DNA of 64,000 nucleotides from Myxococcales bacterium (GTDB taxonomy: Bacteria; Myxococcota; UBA4151), in assembly GCA_002722845.1 (NCBI GenBank), contig PBND01000058.1, positions 18,756-82,755 of the forward strand, read 5' to 3'. The notes beneath the pieces were generated by a model. That model had not been told where the DNA came from and ran no database searches. It worked only from the letters and a program-made list of their open reading frames with translations. The position numbers and the translations under genes were made by a program. Of this stretch, positions 9,302 to 20,833 are shown piece after piece. Position 1 is the first letter of the stretch. Every line of letters begins with the position of its first letter.

Positions 9302-9706
9302 ATGCGCCTTATCGCCTTTTCAGTTTTGTTCATCTCAGGCTGCCAGATTCAGGCGGCCCCTGGTCTTGCCCCCTGCCCACCTGGGCCGGCGCTCCAATGG
9401 CAAGATATTCAGCCCTTCTTTGCCAACTACTGCCATCGTTGCCACCACAGCGCGATCCAGGGTGCACAAAGAGGAGGGGCTCCGATCCAATCGAACTTCG
9501 ATGACGCAGCCCTCGTCGACCGGGCCCTCACGCGCATTTATTGGCGCAGCGCCCACGAGCGCCACAGCATGCCGCCCTCGCCTCCCAGCCCGTCTGCTGC
9601 GGAACGAAAACGCCTTGGCGACTACCTCAGTTGTCGCTTTGAAGCCCTTCGGCACGGCGAGCAAGATCCACCACCCCCAGCAACGCAAGAGACTCGCCCT
9701 CACTAG
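9302..9706 (+). CDS. Small c-type cytochrome lipoprotein
   Basis: A 134-residue protein. The signal MRLIAFSVLFISGC ends in an ISGC lipobox, so it is lipid-anchored. A single haem site, CHRCH, lies in PFFANYCHRCHHSA, the usual context of small cytochrome-c-like domains in Planctomycetes and Myxococcota, where a short Cys-His segment precedes a substrate or oxidase partner. A distal Met is plausible in RHSMPP. The Pro-rich C-terminus is probably disordered. The last 80 bases overlap the convergent ROK gene, so one of the two ends may be slightly misjudged, but both reading frames look real. Confidence 0.7.
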   Translation: MRLIAFSVLFISGCQIQAAPGLAPCPPGPALQWQDIQPFFANYCHRCHHSAIQGAQRGGAPIQSNFDDAALVDRALTRIYWRSAHERHSMPPSPPSPSAAERKRLGDYLSCRFEALRHGEQDPPPPATQETRPH

Positions 9707-10427
9707 GCTGCAGGCGAAAATCACCAAACCAACGGCGGGGCAAAAGACGAGCGATGGATCGCTCCAAGTCCCGAAAGAGTTCGGGGCGGTTCTCCAAAAC
9801 CCCACCGACCCCAAGGACGTGATGGGGGTCGAGGGCCGTAATAACCGGCGCGGCCACCGGCGCGGCCAGGGCCAACCAACGCTGCCGATAAAGGGCCTCA
9901 TCAAAGGAGCCCGGGGCCGCCATCGCGCCGCCGAGGGCGGCCTCCACACAACCCAAGTCACCGCAGCCGCAGGGTTTTTCGGGCGGGCCGAGCACCAGGT
10001 GCCCGATTTCTCCAGCTCGCCGCCGTCGTCCTCGAACAAGCCGACCTTCCACCACAAGCCCCAGGGCAAAGCCACTGCCTGCGTTCAAGACCACCAGGCT
10101 CTCATCAGCAGGGGCCCCGAGGGCTAAGAACTCCCCCCAAGCTCGTGCGTCGAGGTCATTCTCAAGGTGGCAGCGCAAGCCCCTGGCTGCAGCCATCTCG
10201 ACCAAGGGAACATCGCTCCAGCCCAGATTCGGGCCCTGCATGACTCGGCGCCCATCAGGACTCAGCCAGCCGGCAAAAGAGATGGCGACCCCCCGCCCCT
10301 CGGCCCGGGCTGCCAAGGCCTCAATCACTGCCTCGGGTTCGGGATTTTCCAGTCGAAGTCGGCCGGGCGTCTCCCCGCCCCACCGCAACCACGTACCCCC
10401 CAAATCGACCCCGAGCCAGGCAGTCAA
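9627..10427 (-). CDS. ROK-family sugar kinase
   Basis: A 266-residue protein of the ROK family (glucokinase, N-acetyl-sugar kinases). It has the ATP-binding DLGGTWLRWGG loop at the N-terminus, LNAGSGFALGLVVEG in the middle, and the ROK zinc signature CGCGDLGCVE. The substrate cannot be read from sequence; glucose is the default guess. It is slightly shorter than typical ROK kinases (about 300). Its ATG overlaps the stop of the upstream manB in the ATGA arrangement, so it is translationally coupled to the sugar-phosphate genes. The C-terminus overlaps the convergent 9302 gene. Confidence 0.82.
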   Translation of the reverse strand: MTAWLGVDLGGTWLRWGGETPGRLRLENPEPEAVIEALAARAEGRGVAISFAGWLSPDGRRVMQGPNLGWSDVPLVEMAAARGLRCHLENDLDARAWGEFLALGAPADESLVVLNAGSGFALGLVVEGRLVRGRRRRAGEIGHLVLGPPEKPCGCGDLGCVEAALGGAMAAPGSFDEALYRQRWLALAAPVAAPVITALDPHHVLGVGGVLENRPELFRDLERSIARLLPRRWFGDFRLQPSEGESLALLGVVDLARRAEGLQSDN

Positions 10428-11785
10428 AGGCGGCGCTCCAGTTGATCGAGAACCGCCTCAACCTCCTCTTGAATCTGCTGGAGCCGTTCCCGCGTTTCTG
10501 CCTCGAAGCGTAAGACAAGGATACTCTGGGTGTTACTGGCTCGAACCAGGCCCCAGCCCCCATCGAAGGGAACTCGCACTCCATCGATATCGATGACGGG
10601 GCCGCGGGCTCGAAAATACGCTGTCGCTGCCTCCACGAGGGCAAACTTCGTTGCCTCATCGGCCACGGGGCGCCGGATCTCTGGACTGGAGGCTAGACGA
10701 GGGAAGTCAGCGATCTGAGCCGAGAGCGGCCGGGCATCGCGATCGAGTAACTCAAGCAATCGACCGGCGGCGTAGATGGCATCATCAAAGCCATCATAGC
10801 GGTCGGCAAAGAAAAGGTGACCACTCATTTCGCCAGCCAAAAGGGCGCCTGTCTCCTTCATCTTGCCTTTGATCAAAGAATGGCCGGCCTTCCACATGAT
10901 CGCCTGGCCACCGAGGGCTTCAATGCCATCGTAGAGTGCACTGGAGCACTTCACCTCGCCGATGATCGTCGCACCTGGATGTTGTTTGAGAATATCTTTG
11001 GCAAAGAGCGCGGTCAGTAAATCGCCCCAGATGACCGTACCGAATTCATCCACCACACCGATTCGGTCCACATCGCCATCAAAAGCGATGCCCGCGGCAG
11101 CTTGCTCCCGGCGGACGCAGGCCTGGAGTTCCACCAAATTCGCTTCCACCGTCGGATCCGGATGATGGTTGGGGAAGTCCCCATCGGCTTCGCAGTGGAT
11201 CCCAATCACCTCGGCGCCCATTCCAGTTAATAGCGGAAGGGCGAGGCCTCCCATGCCATTGCCCGCATCCACCACCACTTTAATGGGCCGCCCGAGGGGA
11301 TTGAGGCGCTGGAGAAGGTCGGCCTGATAGGGGCCCGTCCAGTCTTCCTCGATGATGCGCCCTCCATCGAGAGCCGGCGGCGGATCGATCATCTGCTCAC
11401 GGAGCGCACTCACGGTCGCTCCGTGAATGGATGCGCCCCCTAGAACCATTTTGAATCCGTTGTAAGGTGCCGGATTATGCGAACCCGTAACCATGATGCC
11501 ATGGCCTTGGTCTCGATGGGCAGCCCAATAGAGGATAGGACTGGCGACGGCGCCGATTTGAGCCACTTCAAGCCCCTGCTCGGCCAAGCCCTCAGCAAGT
11601 GCCTGGCTCAAGGTCGGCCCACTGTGGCGTGCATCGTAGCCCACCAGGCAGCGCTTACCGCCCATGGCGCTGATCCGAGCCCCAAAGGACCGGCCCAGCG
11701 CCCGGGCAAAGCCCTGGGTGATCTGTTCGTCCACCAAGCCGCGGATATCGTAGGCTCGGAAGACCTCCTCCGGGAAGTCGCTCAT
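10424..11785 (-). CDS. manB: Phosphomannomutase/phosphoglucomutase
   Basis: An alpha-D-phosphohexomutase of about 453 residues that interconverts hexose 6-phosphate and 1-phosphate. The catalytic phosphoserine loop is TGSHNPAPYNGFKMV, the metal loop is DGDVDRIG, and a sugar-binding GEMSGHLFF loop follows. All four domains appear present. The start at 11785 gives MSDFPEEVFRAYDIRG, the normal family N-terminus; an in-frame start at 11827 would add 14 residues overlapping manC. Its start overlaps the manC stop by ATGA. It makes mannose-1-P for ManC, hence GDP-mannose. Equally good matches exist to AlgC-type enzymes. Confidence 0.93.
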   Translation of the reverse strand: MSDFPEEVFRAYDIRGLVDEQITQGFARALGRSFGARISAMGGKRCLVGYDARHSGPTLSQALAEGLAEQGLEVAQIGAVASPILYWAAHRDQGHGIMVTGSHNPAPYNGFKMVLGGASIHGATVSALREQMIDPPPALDGGRIIEEDWTGPYQADLLQRLNPLGRPIKVVVDAGNGMGGLALPLLTGMGAEVIGIHCEADGDFPNHHPDPTVEANLVELQACVRREQAAAGIAFDGDVDRIGVVDEFGTVIWGDLLTALFAKDILKQHPGATIIGEVKCSSALYDGIEALGGQAIMWKAGHSLIKGKMKETGALLAGEMSGHLFFADRYDGFDDAIYAAGRLLELLDRDARPLSAQIADFPRLASSPEIRRPVADEATKFALVEAATAYFRARGPVIDIDGVRVPFDGGWGLVRASNTQSILVLRFEAETRERLQQIQEEVEAVLDQLERRL

Positions 11786-12816
11786 GGGTCCTGGCGGGCC
11801 GCCACCAAGTGACGAACCTCTTCGCATCGGTCCTTGGGAATCACGAGTACCCCCTCGGCTGTGCTGACGATCACCAAGTCATCGACGCCACGGACCGCCA
11901 CTGGCGGGCCCCCAGCCACATAGACCACGTTGCCCCGACTCTGCTGAAGTTGGGCATCGCCGTTGATCGCGTTGTTCTGCCCGTCGAGGGGCCATAATTC
12001 AGCCAAGCCCGTCCAACTTCCGAGATCGCTCCAGCCGCAACTGGTGGGAATACACCAAAGGCCACTCGCCCCCTCCATCACGCCATAATCGATACTGGTC
12101 GCCTCACAGCGTGAATAACAGGCTCGAAGCACCTGTTCGGCATCGGGCTGCCCCAAGTGCTCAGCCACCGACTCAAGAGCCGCAAAGGTCTCGGGCATTT
12201 GGGTCTCAAACTCGGCGAGTAAGCGGGCCACGCGGGCAACAAAGATACCCGCATTCCACAGGTGGTCGCCCCAAGCGACCATCGTCTGTGCCTTGTCCGC
12301 ATCCGGCTTCTCAACGAAGCCGCTCAACGCCGCACCCTCCGGGCCAGGTGCTTCCGCAAGCCGAAGGTAACCATAGCCCGTTGCACCGTGGCTGGGCCGG
12401 ATCCCCAGGGTCACGATACAGTCTTCATTCTCGGCTCGCTCAAAGGCTAAACGGAGGCATCGCTGGAAGACATCCACCTCGGTGACGTGATGATCGGCCG
12501 GCAAAATAGCGACCACAGCGTCGGGATCGATCGCATTCAAGTGGACACAGCCCAGCCCGATGGCCGGCGCCGTATTCCGCCCTTCTGGCTCGGCGATGAA
12601 GCGAGACCCCAGTTGACCAAGGATCGCCTCACAGGCCCGCCGGTGGGCCGAACCGCCAACGATCCAACGCTGATCAAGGGTGACCAGTCCATCCAGCCGG
12701 TCCCACGTGGCGCCCAAGAGGCTCTGGTCCCCGGCAAGGGGTAAAAACTGTTTGGGGCGAGCCAGCGGCCAAAGGCGCGTGGATCGACCCCCTGCGAGAA
12801 TCAATGCGTGGCGCAA
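11782..12816 (-). CDS. manC: Mannose-1-phosphate guanylyltransferase
   Basis: A 344-residue nucleotidyltransferase making GDP-mannose from mannose-1-P and GTP. The signature is LILAGGRSTRLWPLARPKQF, and the sugar-binding FVEKPD motif is clear. It is the short form without the C-terminal phosphomannose isomerase cupin domain. It sits between nudL (16-base overlap) and manB (ATGA overlap), so the operon supplies activated mannose for polysaccharide or glycan synthesis next to uppP, which recycles the lipid carrier. Confidence 0.93.
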   Translation of the reverse strand: MRHALILAGGRSTRLWPLARPKQFLPLAGDQSLLGATWDRLDGLVTLDQRWIVGGSAHRRACEAILGQLGSRFIAEPEGRNTAPAIGLGCVHLNAIDPDAVVAILPADHHVTEVDVFQRCLRLAFERAENEDCIVTLGIRPSHGATGYGYLRLAEAPGPEGAALSGFVEKPDADKAQTMVAWGDHLWNAGIFVARVARLLAEFETQMPETFAALESVAEHLGQPDAEQVLRACYSRCEATSIDYGVMEGASGLWCIPTSCGWSDLGSWTGLAELWPLDGQNNAINGDAQLQQSRGNVVYVAGGPPVAVRGVDDLVIVSTAEGVLVIPKDRCEEVRHLVAARQDP

Positions 12817-13409
12817 GTTACTCCCCCTTCAAGGTCTCTGATGAGACTGCGGACCATGTGGCCAGTCAAGCCCCATAGGGTCTCCTCGGCCATGAGCGGC
12901 TCCCGGCCATCCAAGCCCCGACAGGGGAACGTCCAGTAGGGTATCTCATAGCCACGGAGGTTCTTTTGCGAAAAGCCTCGCCCCGAAACAAGGTCTTGCC
13001 ATGGCATGGCAAAAATACGCGCCACCTCCGCAAGCTCCCGCTGAAGCGCCTGCGGTGGTTCAAGCCAGGCGACCACCGTGCTCACCACCACTTCATGAAT
13101 ACTGACACAATCATCGTAGCGACCAAGAACAGTGACTCGACTCTGTTCGAGGGAGCACTCTTCCATGGCCTCCCGTAATGCGGCGGCCTCAACGCCCTCT
13201 CCCGACTCCACATGACCACCAGGAAAGCTGACCTGGCCCGCATGGCAATCATTTCCTTCGGCCCGGCGAATCAGCAGGAGTTCGGGACCTCCCAGGCCTT
13301 CGAAGAATCCCATCAAAACCGCGGCCTGAGCCCGACCTCGCAATGGGATGCGAAGTCGGTCATGGCCCGCGAGGAAGCGTTCGAGTCTAGCCTGCAAAGC
13401 TCGACCCAC
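12801..13409 (-). CDS. nudL: NUDIX hydrolase, CoA pyrophosphatase type
   Basis: A 202-residue NUDIX protein. The NUDIX box is clear: GGHVESGEGVEAAALREAM followed by EECSL, with the catalytic Glu pair. The N-terminal RIPLRGRAQAAVLMGFF and the preceding SFPGG fit the NudL/CoA diphosphatase subgroup, which cleaves CoA and acyl-CoA. The start is uncertain: the GTG at 13409 overlaps uppP by 23 bases, and a TTG 12 bases downstream is also possible. The end overlaps manC, so it is part of the metK-uppP-manC run. Substrate assignment is from family resemblance only. Confidence 0.8.
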   Translation of the reverse strand: MGRALQARLERFLAGHDRLRIPLRGRAQAAVLMGFFEGLGGPELLLIRRAEGNDCHAGQVSFPGGHVESGEGVEAAALREAMEECSLEQSRVTVLGRYDDCVSIHEVVVSTVVAWLEPPQALQRELAEVARIFAMPWQDLVSGRGFSQKNLRGYEIPYWTFPCRGLDGREPLMAEETLWGLTGHMVRSLIRDLEGGVTCATH

Positions 13410-14163
13410 TCAAAAGAGCCCAAAGCCCAACCAGCATACAGTAGGGTGCAAACCAAAAGAAGCGTCGGCTACGCACCAGCTTGACCAACCAGGCCAGCGC
13501 AAAATAGCCGCTCACAAAACTCACATTGAAGCCCCATAATCCAGCGATCGGATCCAGTTGGGCCATCCCGCCATCGAGTACTTTTAACAACAGGGCACCC
13601 AGAATCGCAGGAAGCGAGACGAGAAAGCTAAAACGAGCAGCTCGTTCTACAGCGATCCCAGCGATCAAGGCCACAGCGATCGTGGCACCACTTCGGGAGA
13701 TTCCCGGCGTGATTGCCAGGCCCTGAGCGAAGCCGATGAGCAGGGCCAAACCCAGCCCCATCCTGGTCCGCTCAGGCCAGGTGCGCAGAGTCAAAGCCAA
13801 GAGAGCAGCCGTGACGAGCAAGGCGACGCCGACCGCTGGTACTGAGGTGGCCAAGCCCTCAAATTCATCCTTAAAAAAGAGCCCGATCAGGCCCGTCGGG
13901 ATGGAGGCGATCACGATCAATAAAGCCAAGCGCCCCGGACCATCCTCAGACCAGGCTGCGGCCGGATGACGTACGACATCGGGCAAGGCCCTGAAGATTT
14001 CAGTGATCGCCACCCGGTAGTAGAAAACGACCGCAAGGAGCGTCCCAGCGTGGAGTAACAATTCGAAGGCCAGGCCCGTGGTCGGCACCTCCATGAGGGA
14101 GCCGACCAAGACCAGGTGACCCGAAGACGAGACGGGCAGAAACTCGGTTAGCCCCTGCACCAA
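13387..14163 (-). CDS. uppP: Undecaprenyl-diphosphatase
   Basis: A BacA/UppP-type integral membrane phosphatase that dephosphorylates undecaprenyl diphosphate to recycle the carrier for peptidoglycan and glycans. The signature is VQGLTEFLPVSSSGHLV at the very N-terminus, and the second family motif (PGISRSGATI) is present; about seven hydrophobic helices follow. The usual N-terminus is 8-12 residues longer. The frame continues upstream without a canonical start to the metK stop (14212-14214); an ATC at 14200-14202, preceded by AAGGGGG, is a possible non-standard start (see finding). The listed 14163 is the first TTG. It overlaps nudL downstream. Confidence 0.9.
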   Translation of the reverse strand: MVQGLTEFLPVSSSGHLVLVGSLMEVPTTGLAFELLLHAGTLLAVVFYYRVAITEIFRALPDVVRHPAAAWSEDGPGRLALLIVIASIPTGLIGLFFKDEFEGLATSVPAVGVALLVTAALLALTLRTWPERTRMGLGLALLIGFAQGLAITPGISRSGATIAVALIAGIAVERAARFSFLVSLPAILGALLLKVLDGGMAQLDPIAGLWGFNVSFVSGYFALAWLVKLVRSRRFFWFAPYCMLVGLWALLSGSSFAG

Positions 14164-14211
14164 GCCGAGGAGACATGCCTTGGCTAAACTAAGCTCGCCG
14201 ATGACGCCCCC

Positions 14212-15378
14212 TTAGGCGAGGCTGCGCAAGGCCTCAGCTTTGTCGGTCCGCTCCCAGTTGAAACGACCATCGATCGGCGTCCTGCCAAAATGGCCATGGG
14301 CAGCTGTGGGGCTATAGATCGGCTTCAGGAGATCCAAGGAGTTGATGATACCTGCCGGCGTCAGCTTAAACAGGTCCCGCACCGCATCTTCGAGACGGGT
14401 GATATCGACTCGCCCAGCGCCAAAGTCATCCACGAGCACACTCACGGGCTCGGCGACGCCGATGGCGTAGGCCAACTGCACCTCGCATTCGTCGGCCAAG
14501 CCGGCGGCGACGATATTCTTGGCGATATAACGAGCCATGTAGGCCGCGCTCCGGTCGACCTTCGAAGGGTCCTTGCCGGAGAAAGCGCCACCACCGTGAC
14601 GCCCCTTGCCACCATATGTATCAACGATGATCTTGCGCCCGGTCAGGCCGCAATCCCCCTTGGGGCCACCGACGATAAACTGGCCGGTGGGATTGACGTG
14701 ATAGATGGTCTCGTCACTCAAGAGATGATCGGGAAGGCAGGGCTTGATCAGGCGGCTGATCAGCGTCTCGCGGATCTCATCGAGCTCCACCGCTTTGGTG
14801 TGCTGGGTGGAGACCACGACCGTATCGATCCCCGTTAACTTCCCATCCTCGTAAGCGCAGGTCACCTGGGACTTTGCGTCCGGTCGCAACCAGGGCAGCT
14901 CGCCCGAGTGGCGCAACTTCGACAGGTCGGCCATCAGCATGTGACTGTAGTGAATCGCCGCGGGCATCAGCACATCGGTTTCCCGGTTGGCATAGCCAAA
15001 CATGAGGCCCTGGTCGCCAGCACCCTGCTCTTCGTGGAGGCCGCGGTCGTTGTCCACACCCATCGCGATGTCATCGCTCTGCTTGTCGATACTCGTCAGC
15101 ACGGCACAGGTATCGGCATCAAAGCCGATGGCGGGATCGGTGTAACCAATGCGCCGAATCGTATCCCGAACAACCTTGGGCATATCGACGTAAGTGTCCG
15201 TGGTAATCTCGCCGGCAACGATCGCCATCCCGGTGGTCACCATGGTTTCGCAGGCCACTCGAGCCTGTGGGTCGTCCTTGATAATCGCATCGAGGATCGC
15301 ATCAGAAATTTGGTCGGAGACCTTATCCGGGTGGCCTTCGCCAACGGATTCACTCGTGAAAAGGTGCTTGCGGCTCAT
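14212..15378 (-). CDS. metK: S-adenosylmethionine synthase
   Basis: A 388-residue enzyme making SAM from methionine and ATP. Motifs: [15 protein letters not shown] (ATP and metal binding), [12 protein letters not shown], and the P-loop-like [19 protein letters not shown]. Length is typical. The start [11 protein letters not shown] at 15378 is backed by GGGAGTAG just before it; the longer open frame upstream is non-coding antisense of the gpmI region. It is the first gene of a minus-strand run leading into uppP. The 76-base gap to gpmI must hold both divergent promoters; I see no known SAM riboswitch there. Confidence 0.97.
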   Translation of the reverse strand: MSRKHLFTSESVGEGHPDKVSDQISDAILDAIIKDDPQARVACETMVTTGMAIVAGEITTDTYVDMPKVVRDTIRRIGYTDPAIGFDADTCAVLTSIDKQSDDIAMGVDNDRGLHEEQGAGDQGLMFGYANRETDVLMPAAIHYSHMLMADLSKLRHSGELPWLRPDAKSQVTCAYEDGKLTGIDTVVVSTQHTKAVELDEIRETLISRLIKPCLPDHLLSDETIYHVNPTGQFIVGGPKGDCGLTGRKIIVDTYGGKGRHGGGAFSGKDPSKVDRSAAYMARYIAKNIVAAGLADECEVQLAYAIGVAEPVSVLVDDFGAGRVDITRLEDAVRDLFKLTPAGIINSLDLLKPIYSPTAAHGHFGRTPIDGRFNWERTDKAEALRSLA

Positions 15379-15454
15379 CTCTACTCCCGTGCACATGAGG
15401 GGCGCCTGGGTACAGTTCCACCCCGCCCGGGTCAATGATGGGATTGATGAGCAA

Positions 15455-16960
15455 ATGATGCGTCCCCTACTCCTAGTGATTCTGGATGGCTTCGGCGAAC
15501 GGGAGGCCAGCCCTGACAACGCAATCACGACAGCCCATATGCCCAACTTCAACCGACTCCGAGAGGAAGGGCTGTTTAGCCTCTTAGAGACCTCGGGAAG
15601 TGCGGTGGGCTTACCCGATGGGCAGATGGGTAACTCCGAAGTGGGCCATTTGAACCTTGGTGCCGGACGGGTCGTCGATCAAATCAGTGTGCAGATCAGC
15701 AAAACGGTGTCGATGGGGCAGCTTTCAGAGCGGCCCGAATTGAGACAAGCGGCCGCAACGCTTCAGAGTCATGGGGGGACACTGCACCTCATTGGGCTCG
15801 TCAGTGGCGGCGGGGTTCACAGTCGGATGGAGCACCTCATCGGGGCAGCCCAAGCGGCCGTCGATCTGGGTGTCGAGCGAGTGGCTTTTCATGCCTTGAC
15901 CGATGGCCGGGATACGGCCCCCACCTCAGGGGTTCAATGGCTCGAAGCGCTGGAGGCGGGGCTGCCGGATGGCGCCTATGTGGCGAGTATCGGTGGTCGC
16001 TTCTACGGCATGGATCGAGACCAGCGCTGGGAGCGGGTCGAAAAGGCCTGGGAGACCATCGTGGCGGCAAGGGGTCCCCAGGGCAGCAGTGCGTGCGGCG
16101 TCCTCAAAGCGGCTTATGCTGAGGGCGAAACCGACGAATTCCTCACCCCCCACCACCTGCAAGGTCACGGGATTCAGGATGGCGATGCGGTGTGGTTCTT
16201 GAACTTCCGGGCCGACCGAGTTCGTCAGTTGGCTGCCGCATTAACGCGGGCTGATGAACCCGGCTGTTTCCAGCGCCGCCTGCCCCAGTTGTCGGCCTGC
16301 TTTGGCATGGTCGAGTACCGCCATGATCTGAGCCTCGGAGTCCTTTTTCCAAGGGCCACCCCCAAAGAGACCATGGGCGAGCTCGTTTCTCGGCGGGGAC
16401 TGGCTCAGTTCCGCATCGCTGAAACGGAGAAGTATGCTCATGTTACCTACTTCTTCAACGGTGGTGACGAGACCCAATTCCCCGGCGAAAAACGCTTGCT
16501 GGTCCCCAGTCCTCGAGAGGTGGAGACCTACGACCAAAAACCCAGCATGAGCGCCCCGGAGGTCACCGACCACCTCATCGAGGCGCTAAACTCTGGCGAC
16601 TACGGGTTTTGCTTGGTCAACTACGCCAATCCAGACATGGTTGGTCACACCGGCGTGATGGCCGCGGCGGTCGAAGCGATGGAGGCCCTCGACCACTGCC
16701 TGGAGCGACTCATCACGGCGGCTCGCCAGGCTGGCTACGCGGTGGCGATCACCGCGGATCATGGCAATATCGAGCAGATGACTCGCGCAGACGGCAGCCC
16801 CCACACCCAGCACACCACCGGGCCCGTCCCGCTCATCCTGCTCGATTTCGCCGCCCAAGACCTAGAAGATGGTGCTTTGTGCGATGTGGCCCCCACCTGT
16901 CTCCAGGAGATGGGGATCGAGATCCCTGAGGCGATGACGGGCCGCGTCCTGAGCCGATGA
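15455..16960 (+). CDS. gpmI: 2,3-bisphosphoglycerate-independent phosphoglycerate mutase
   Basis: A 501-residue glycolytic mutase converting 3-phosphoglycerate to 2-phosphoglycerate. It starts [12 protein letters not shown] with the first metal-binding Asp; the catalytic Ser lies in [17 protein letters not shown]; the second domain has [11 protein letters not shown] and the C-terminal metal residues in [11 protein letters not shown]. Length matches the family (about 510). There are two adjacent ATG codons (15455 and 15458); I list the first. An in-frame extension back to 15194 lies over metK and is not coding here. Its stop overlaps the comF start (ATGA). Confidence 0.96.
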   Translation: MMRPLLLVILDGFGEREASPDNAITTAHMPNFNRLREEGLFSLLETSGSAVGLPDGQMGNSEVGHLNLGAGRVVDQISVQISKTVSMGQLSERPELRQAAATLQSHGGTLHLIGLVSGGGVHSRMEHLIGAAQAAVDLGVERVAFHALTDGRDTAPTSGVQWLEALEAGLPDGAYVASIGGRFYGMDRDQRWERVEKAWETIVAARGPQGSSACGVLKAAYAEGETDEFLTPHHLQGHGIQDGDAVWFLNFRADRVRQLAAALTRADEPGCFQRRLPQLSACFGMVEYRHDLSLGVLFPRATPKETMGELVSRRGLAQFRIAETEKYAHVTYFFNGGDETQFPGEKRLLVPSPREVETYDQKPSMSAPEVTDHLIEALNSGDYGFCLVNYANPDMVGHTGVMAAAVEAMEALDHCLERLITAARQAGYAVAITADHGNIEQMTRADGSPHTQHTTGPVPLILLDFAAQDLEDGALCDVAPTCLQEMGIEIPEAMTGRVLSR

Positions 16961-17607
16961 AGGGTCTTCTTCGAGCGCTCATTCCACCGGCCCCCTGTCT
17001 TCATTGTCATCTGCCCCAACCCGAGCATCTGTGGCTCTGCGAAGGCTGCCGAGCCACGCTGGCGCCCGATGGAGGGACAGCTACGACGTTAACCGGTGGG
17101 CTGAACGTTGAAAGCGCCTTCTTCTACGGCGGTGCCTGTTCGGCGCTGATCCCCTACGCAAAGGATCCGGTTGAGCCCCCCCTGTACGCTTGGCTGGTAG
17201 CCCAAGCCGCGGAGTTGCCGAATGGCAGTGCCCTCGTTCCCGTTCCAACCCATTGGCGACGGCGCATCGAGCGGGGAGGCTGCCACACCACCGCCCTGGC
17301 CCGAGCCCTTTCTGCCCATCTTGATCTCCCCGTCGTCCACGCGCTGGAGCGCAGCCATCTGGCACCCAAGCAAAGCCAGCAAGACCGGGAGACCCGGCGC
17401 CAGGTTCGCCCAGAGCATTTTCGTTGTCGGGACCTGGAACTCCCGCCGGGCAAGGTCTTACTCATCGATGACGTCCTGACCACAGGCGCAACCCTCAGTG
17501 CTGCAGCACGGGCCCTGCTACAAACGCACGCCCTGGATGACCTGGGCGCCTGGGTCCTCGCTCGCCGCCCAGCGAGCAACGAGGGGTTTGGTCTGGCGAA
17601 ACGGTAA
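16957..17607 (+). CDS. comF: ComF-type phosphoribosyltransferase-fold protein
   Basis: A 216-residue protein with an N-terminal zinc-ribbon-like Cys cluster (CLHCHLPQ, CEGC) and the C-terminal phosphoribosyltransferase signature VLLIDDVLTTGATL. This is the standard ComF arrangement, linked in competent bacteria to DNA uptake across the inner membrane. Competence in this organism is not shown; other uses of the fold are possible. The start overlaps the gpmI stop by ATGA, and ribA follows after 23 bases. Confidence 0.88.
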   Translation: MKGLLRALIPPAPCLHCHLPQPEHLWLCEGCRATLAPDGGTATTLTGGLNVESAFFYGGACSALIPYAKDPVEPPLYAWLVAQAAELPNGSALVPVPTHWRRRIERGGCHTTALARALSAHLDLPVVHALERSHLAPKQSQQDRETRRQVRPEHFRCRDLELPPGKVLLIDDVLTTGATLSAAARALLQTHALDDLGAWVLARRPASNEGFGLAKR

Positions 17608-17630
17608 GCGCTTGGTGTAGGGAGCGCCCC

Positions 17631-18224
17631 ATGAAGACACCAATCCTCCCCCTCCCTGAGCCGGTTGCTACCGTTCCGACCCGTTACGGGGACCTTGTCT
17701 TTCACGCTTTTACAGATGCTTCGGGCCAAGACCACGTCGCGGTCATCAGCGGAGAGGTCCGGGGATGTAGCGATGTGCTCTGCCGCATCCACTCGGAATG
17801 CCTGACCAGCGAAGTCCTCGGCTCGCTCAAATGCGACTGTCGCGACCAACTGGACCTCGCGCTGCAGCGAATCGCCGAAGAGGGCGGGATCGTTCTCTAC
17901 CTGCGCCAGGAAGGGAGGGGCATCGGTTTGGCGAACAAGCTCAGGGCCTACGCCCTCCAAAACGAGGGCGCAGACACCGTGGATGCCAACCGCCTCCTCG
18001 GGCTCGAAGACGACCTACGGAGCTACGATTTCGCCGCCCATGTGCTCAACGAACTCGGCGTCCAATCCGTTCGGCTCATGACGAACAACCCGGCGAAGAT
18101 CTCGGGCCTTCGAGCAGAAGGGATCGCGGTCAACCATGAGCCCCATCAGGCCGAAGCCGATGGGCAAGCGCAAAGCTACCTCGATGCCAAAAGAGATCGA
18201 ATGGGGCATTTGCTCGCACTTTAA
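17631..18224 (+). CDS. ribA: GTP cyclohydrolase II
   Basis: A 197-residue enzyme for the first step of riboflavin synthesis. Zinc ligands lie in HSECLTSEVLGSLKCDC, followed by LRQEGRGIGLANKLRAYALQ, which carries the catalytic residues, and the nucleophile region NRLLGLEDDLRSY. It is the stand-alone form, not the RibBA fusion. No other riboflavin gene is next to it; it is downstream of comF in a short mixed-function run. The start ATG at 17631 is the only good one. Confidence 0.95.
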   Translation: MKTPILPLPEPVATVPTRYGDLVFHAFTDASGQDHVAVISGEVRGCSDVLCRIHSECLTSEVLGSLKCDCRDQLDLALQRIAEEGGIVLYLRQEGRGIGLANKLRAYALQNEGADTVDANRLLGLEDDLRSYDFAAHVLNELGVQSVRLMTNNPAKISGLRAEGIAVNHEPHQAEADGQAQSYLDAKRDRMGHLLAL

Positions 18225-18250
18225 TCCCTTGGCGCAATGAGTTCTCCCTT

Positions 18251-18271
18251 TACGTGCGCATGCGCGCGCGT
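18251..18271. other. 21-base alternating purine-pyrimidine tract before gyrB
   Basis: From 18251 to 18271 every base alternates pyrimidine/purine, mostly CG and CA/TG steps, and includes the palindrome GCGCATGCGC (18256-18265). It ends 30 bases before the gyrB start. Such tracts readily form Z-DNA under negative supercoiling (established). A similar tract lies before gyrA. Confidence 0.7.
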
Positions 18272-18292
18272 TAAGGGGTAGCGCTGCATTGA

Positions 18293-20761
<2,469 letters not shown>

Positions 20762-20787
20762 GCTCGACCTCATCCATTCAAAACAAC

Positions 20788-20814
20788 AAAGGGGAGGCGC
20801 AATGCCTCCCCTTT
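20788..20814. terminator. Bidirectional terminator between gyrB and gyrA
   Basis: A perfect 11-base stem (AAAGGGGAGGC / GCCTCCCCTTT) with a five-base loop GCAAT sits between the gyrB stop (20761) and the gyrA stop (20834). The A and T ends of the stem supply T-runs on both strands, so it should work in both directions. Confidence 0.85.
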
Positions 20815-20833
20815 ATCGTTTGCCTTCGCTTGG

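Noticed and set aside
14290..14838. Plus-strand frame opposite metK
   Set aside because: Antisense shadow of a highly conserved gene.
15379..15454. SAM-responsive riboswitch upstream of metK
   Set aside because: The 76-base gap is GC-rich and can fold, but I could match no known SAM riboswitch core.
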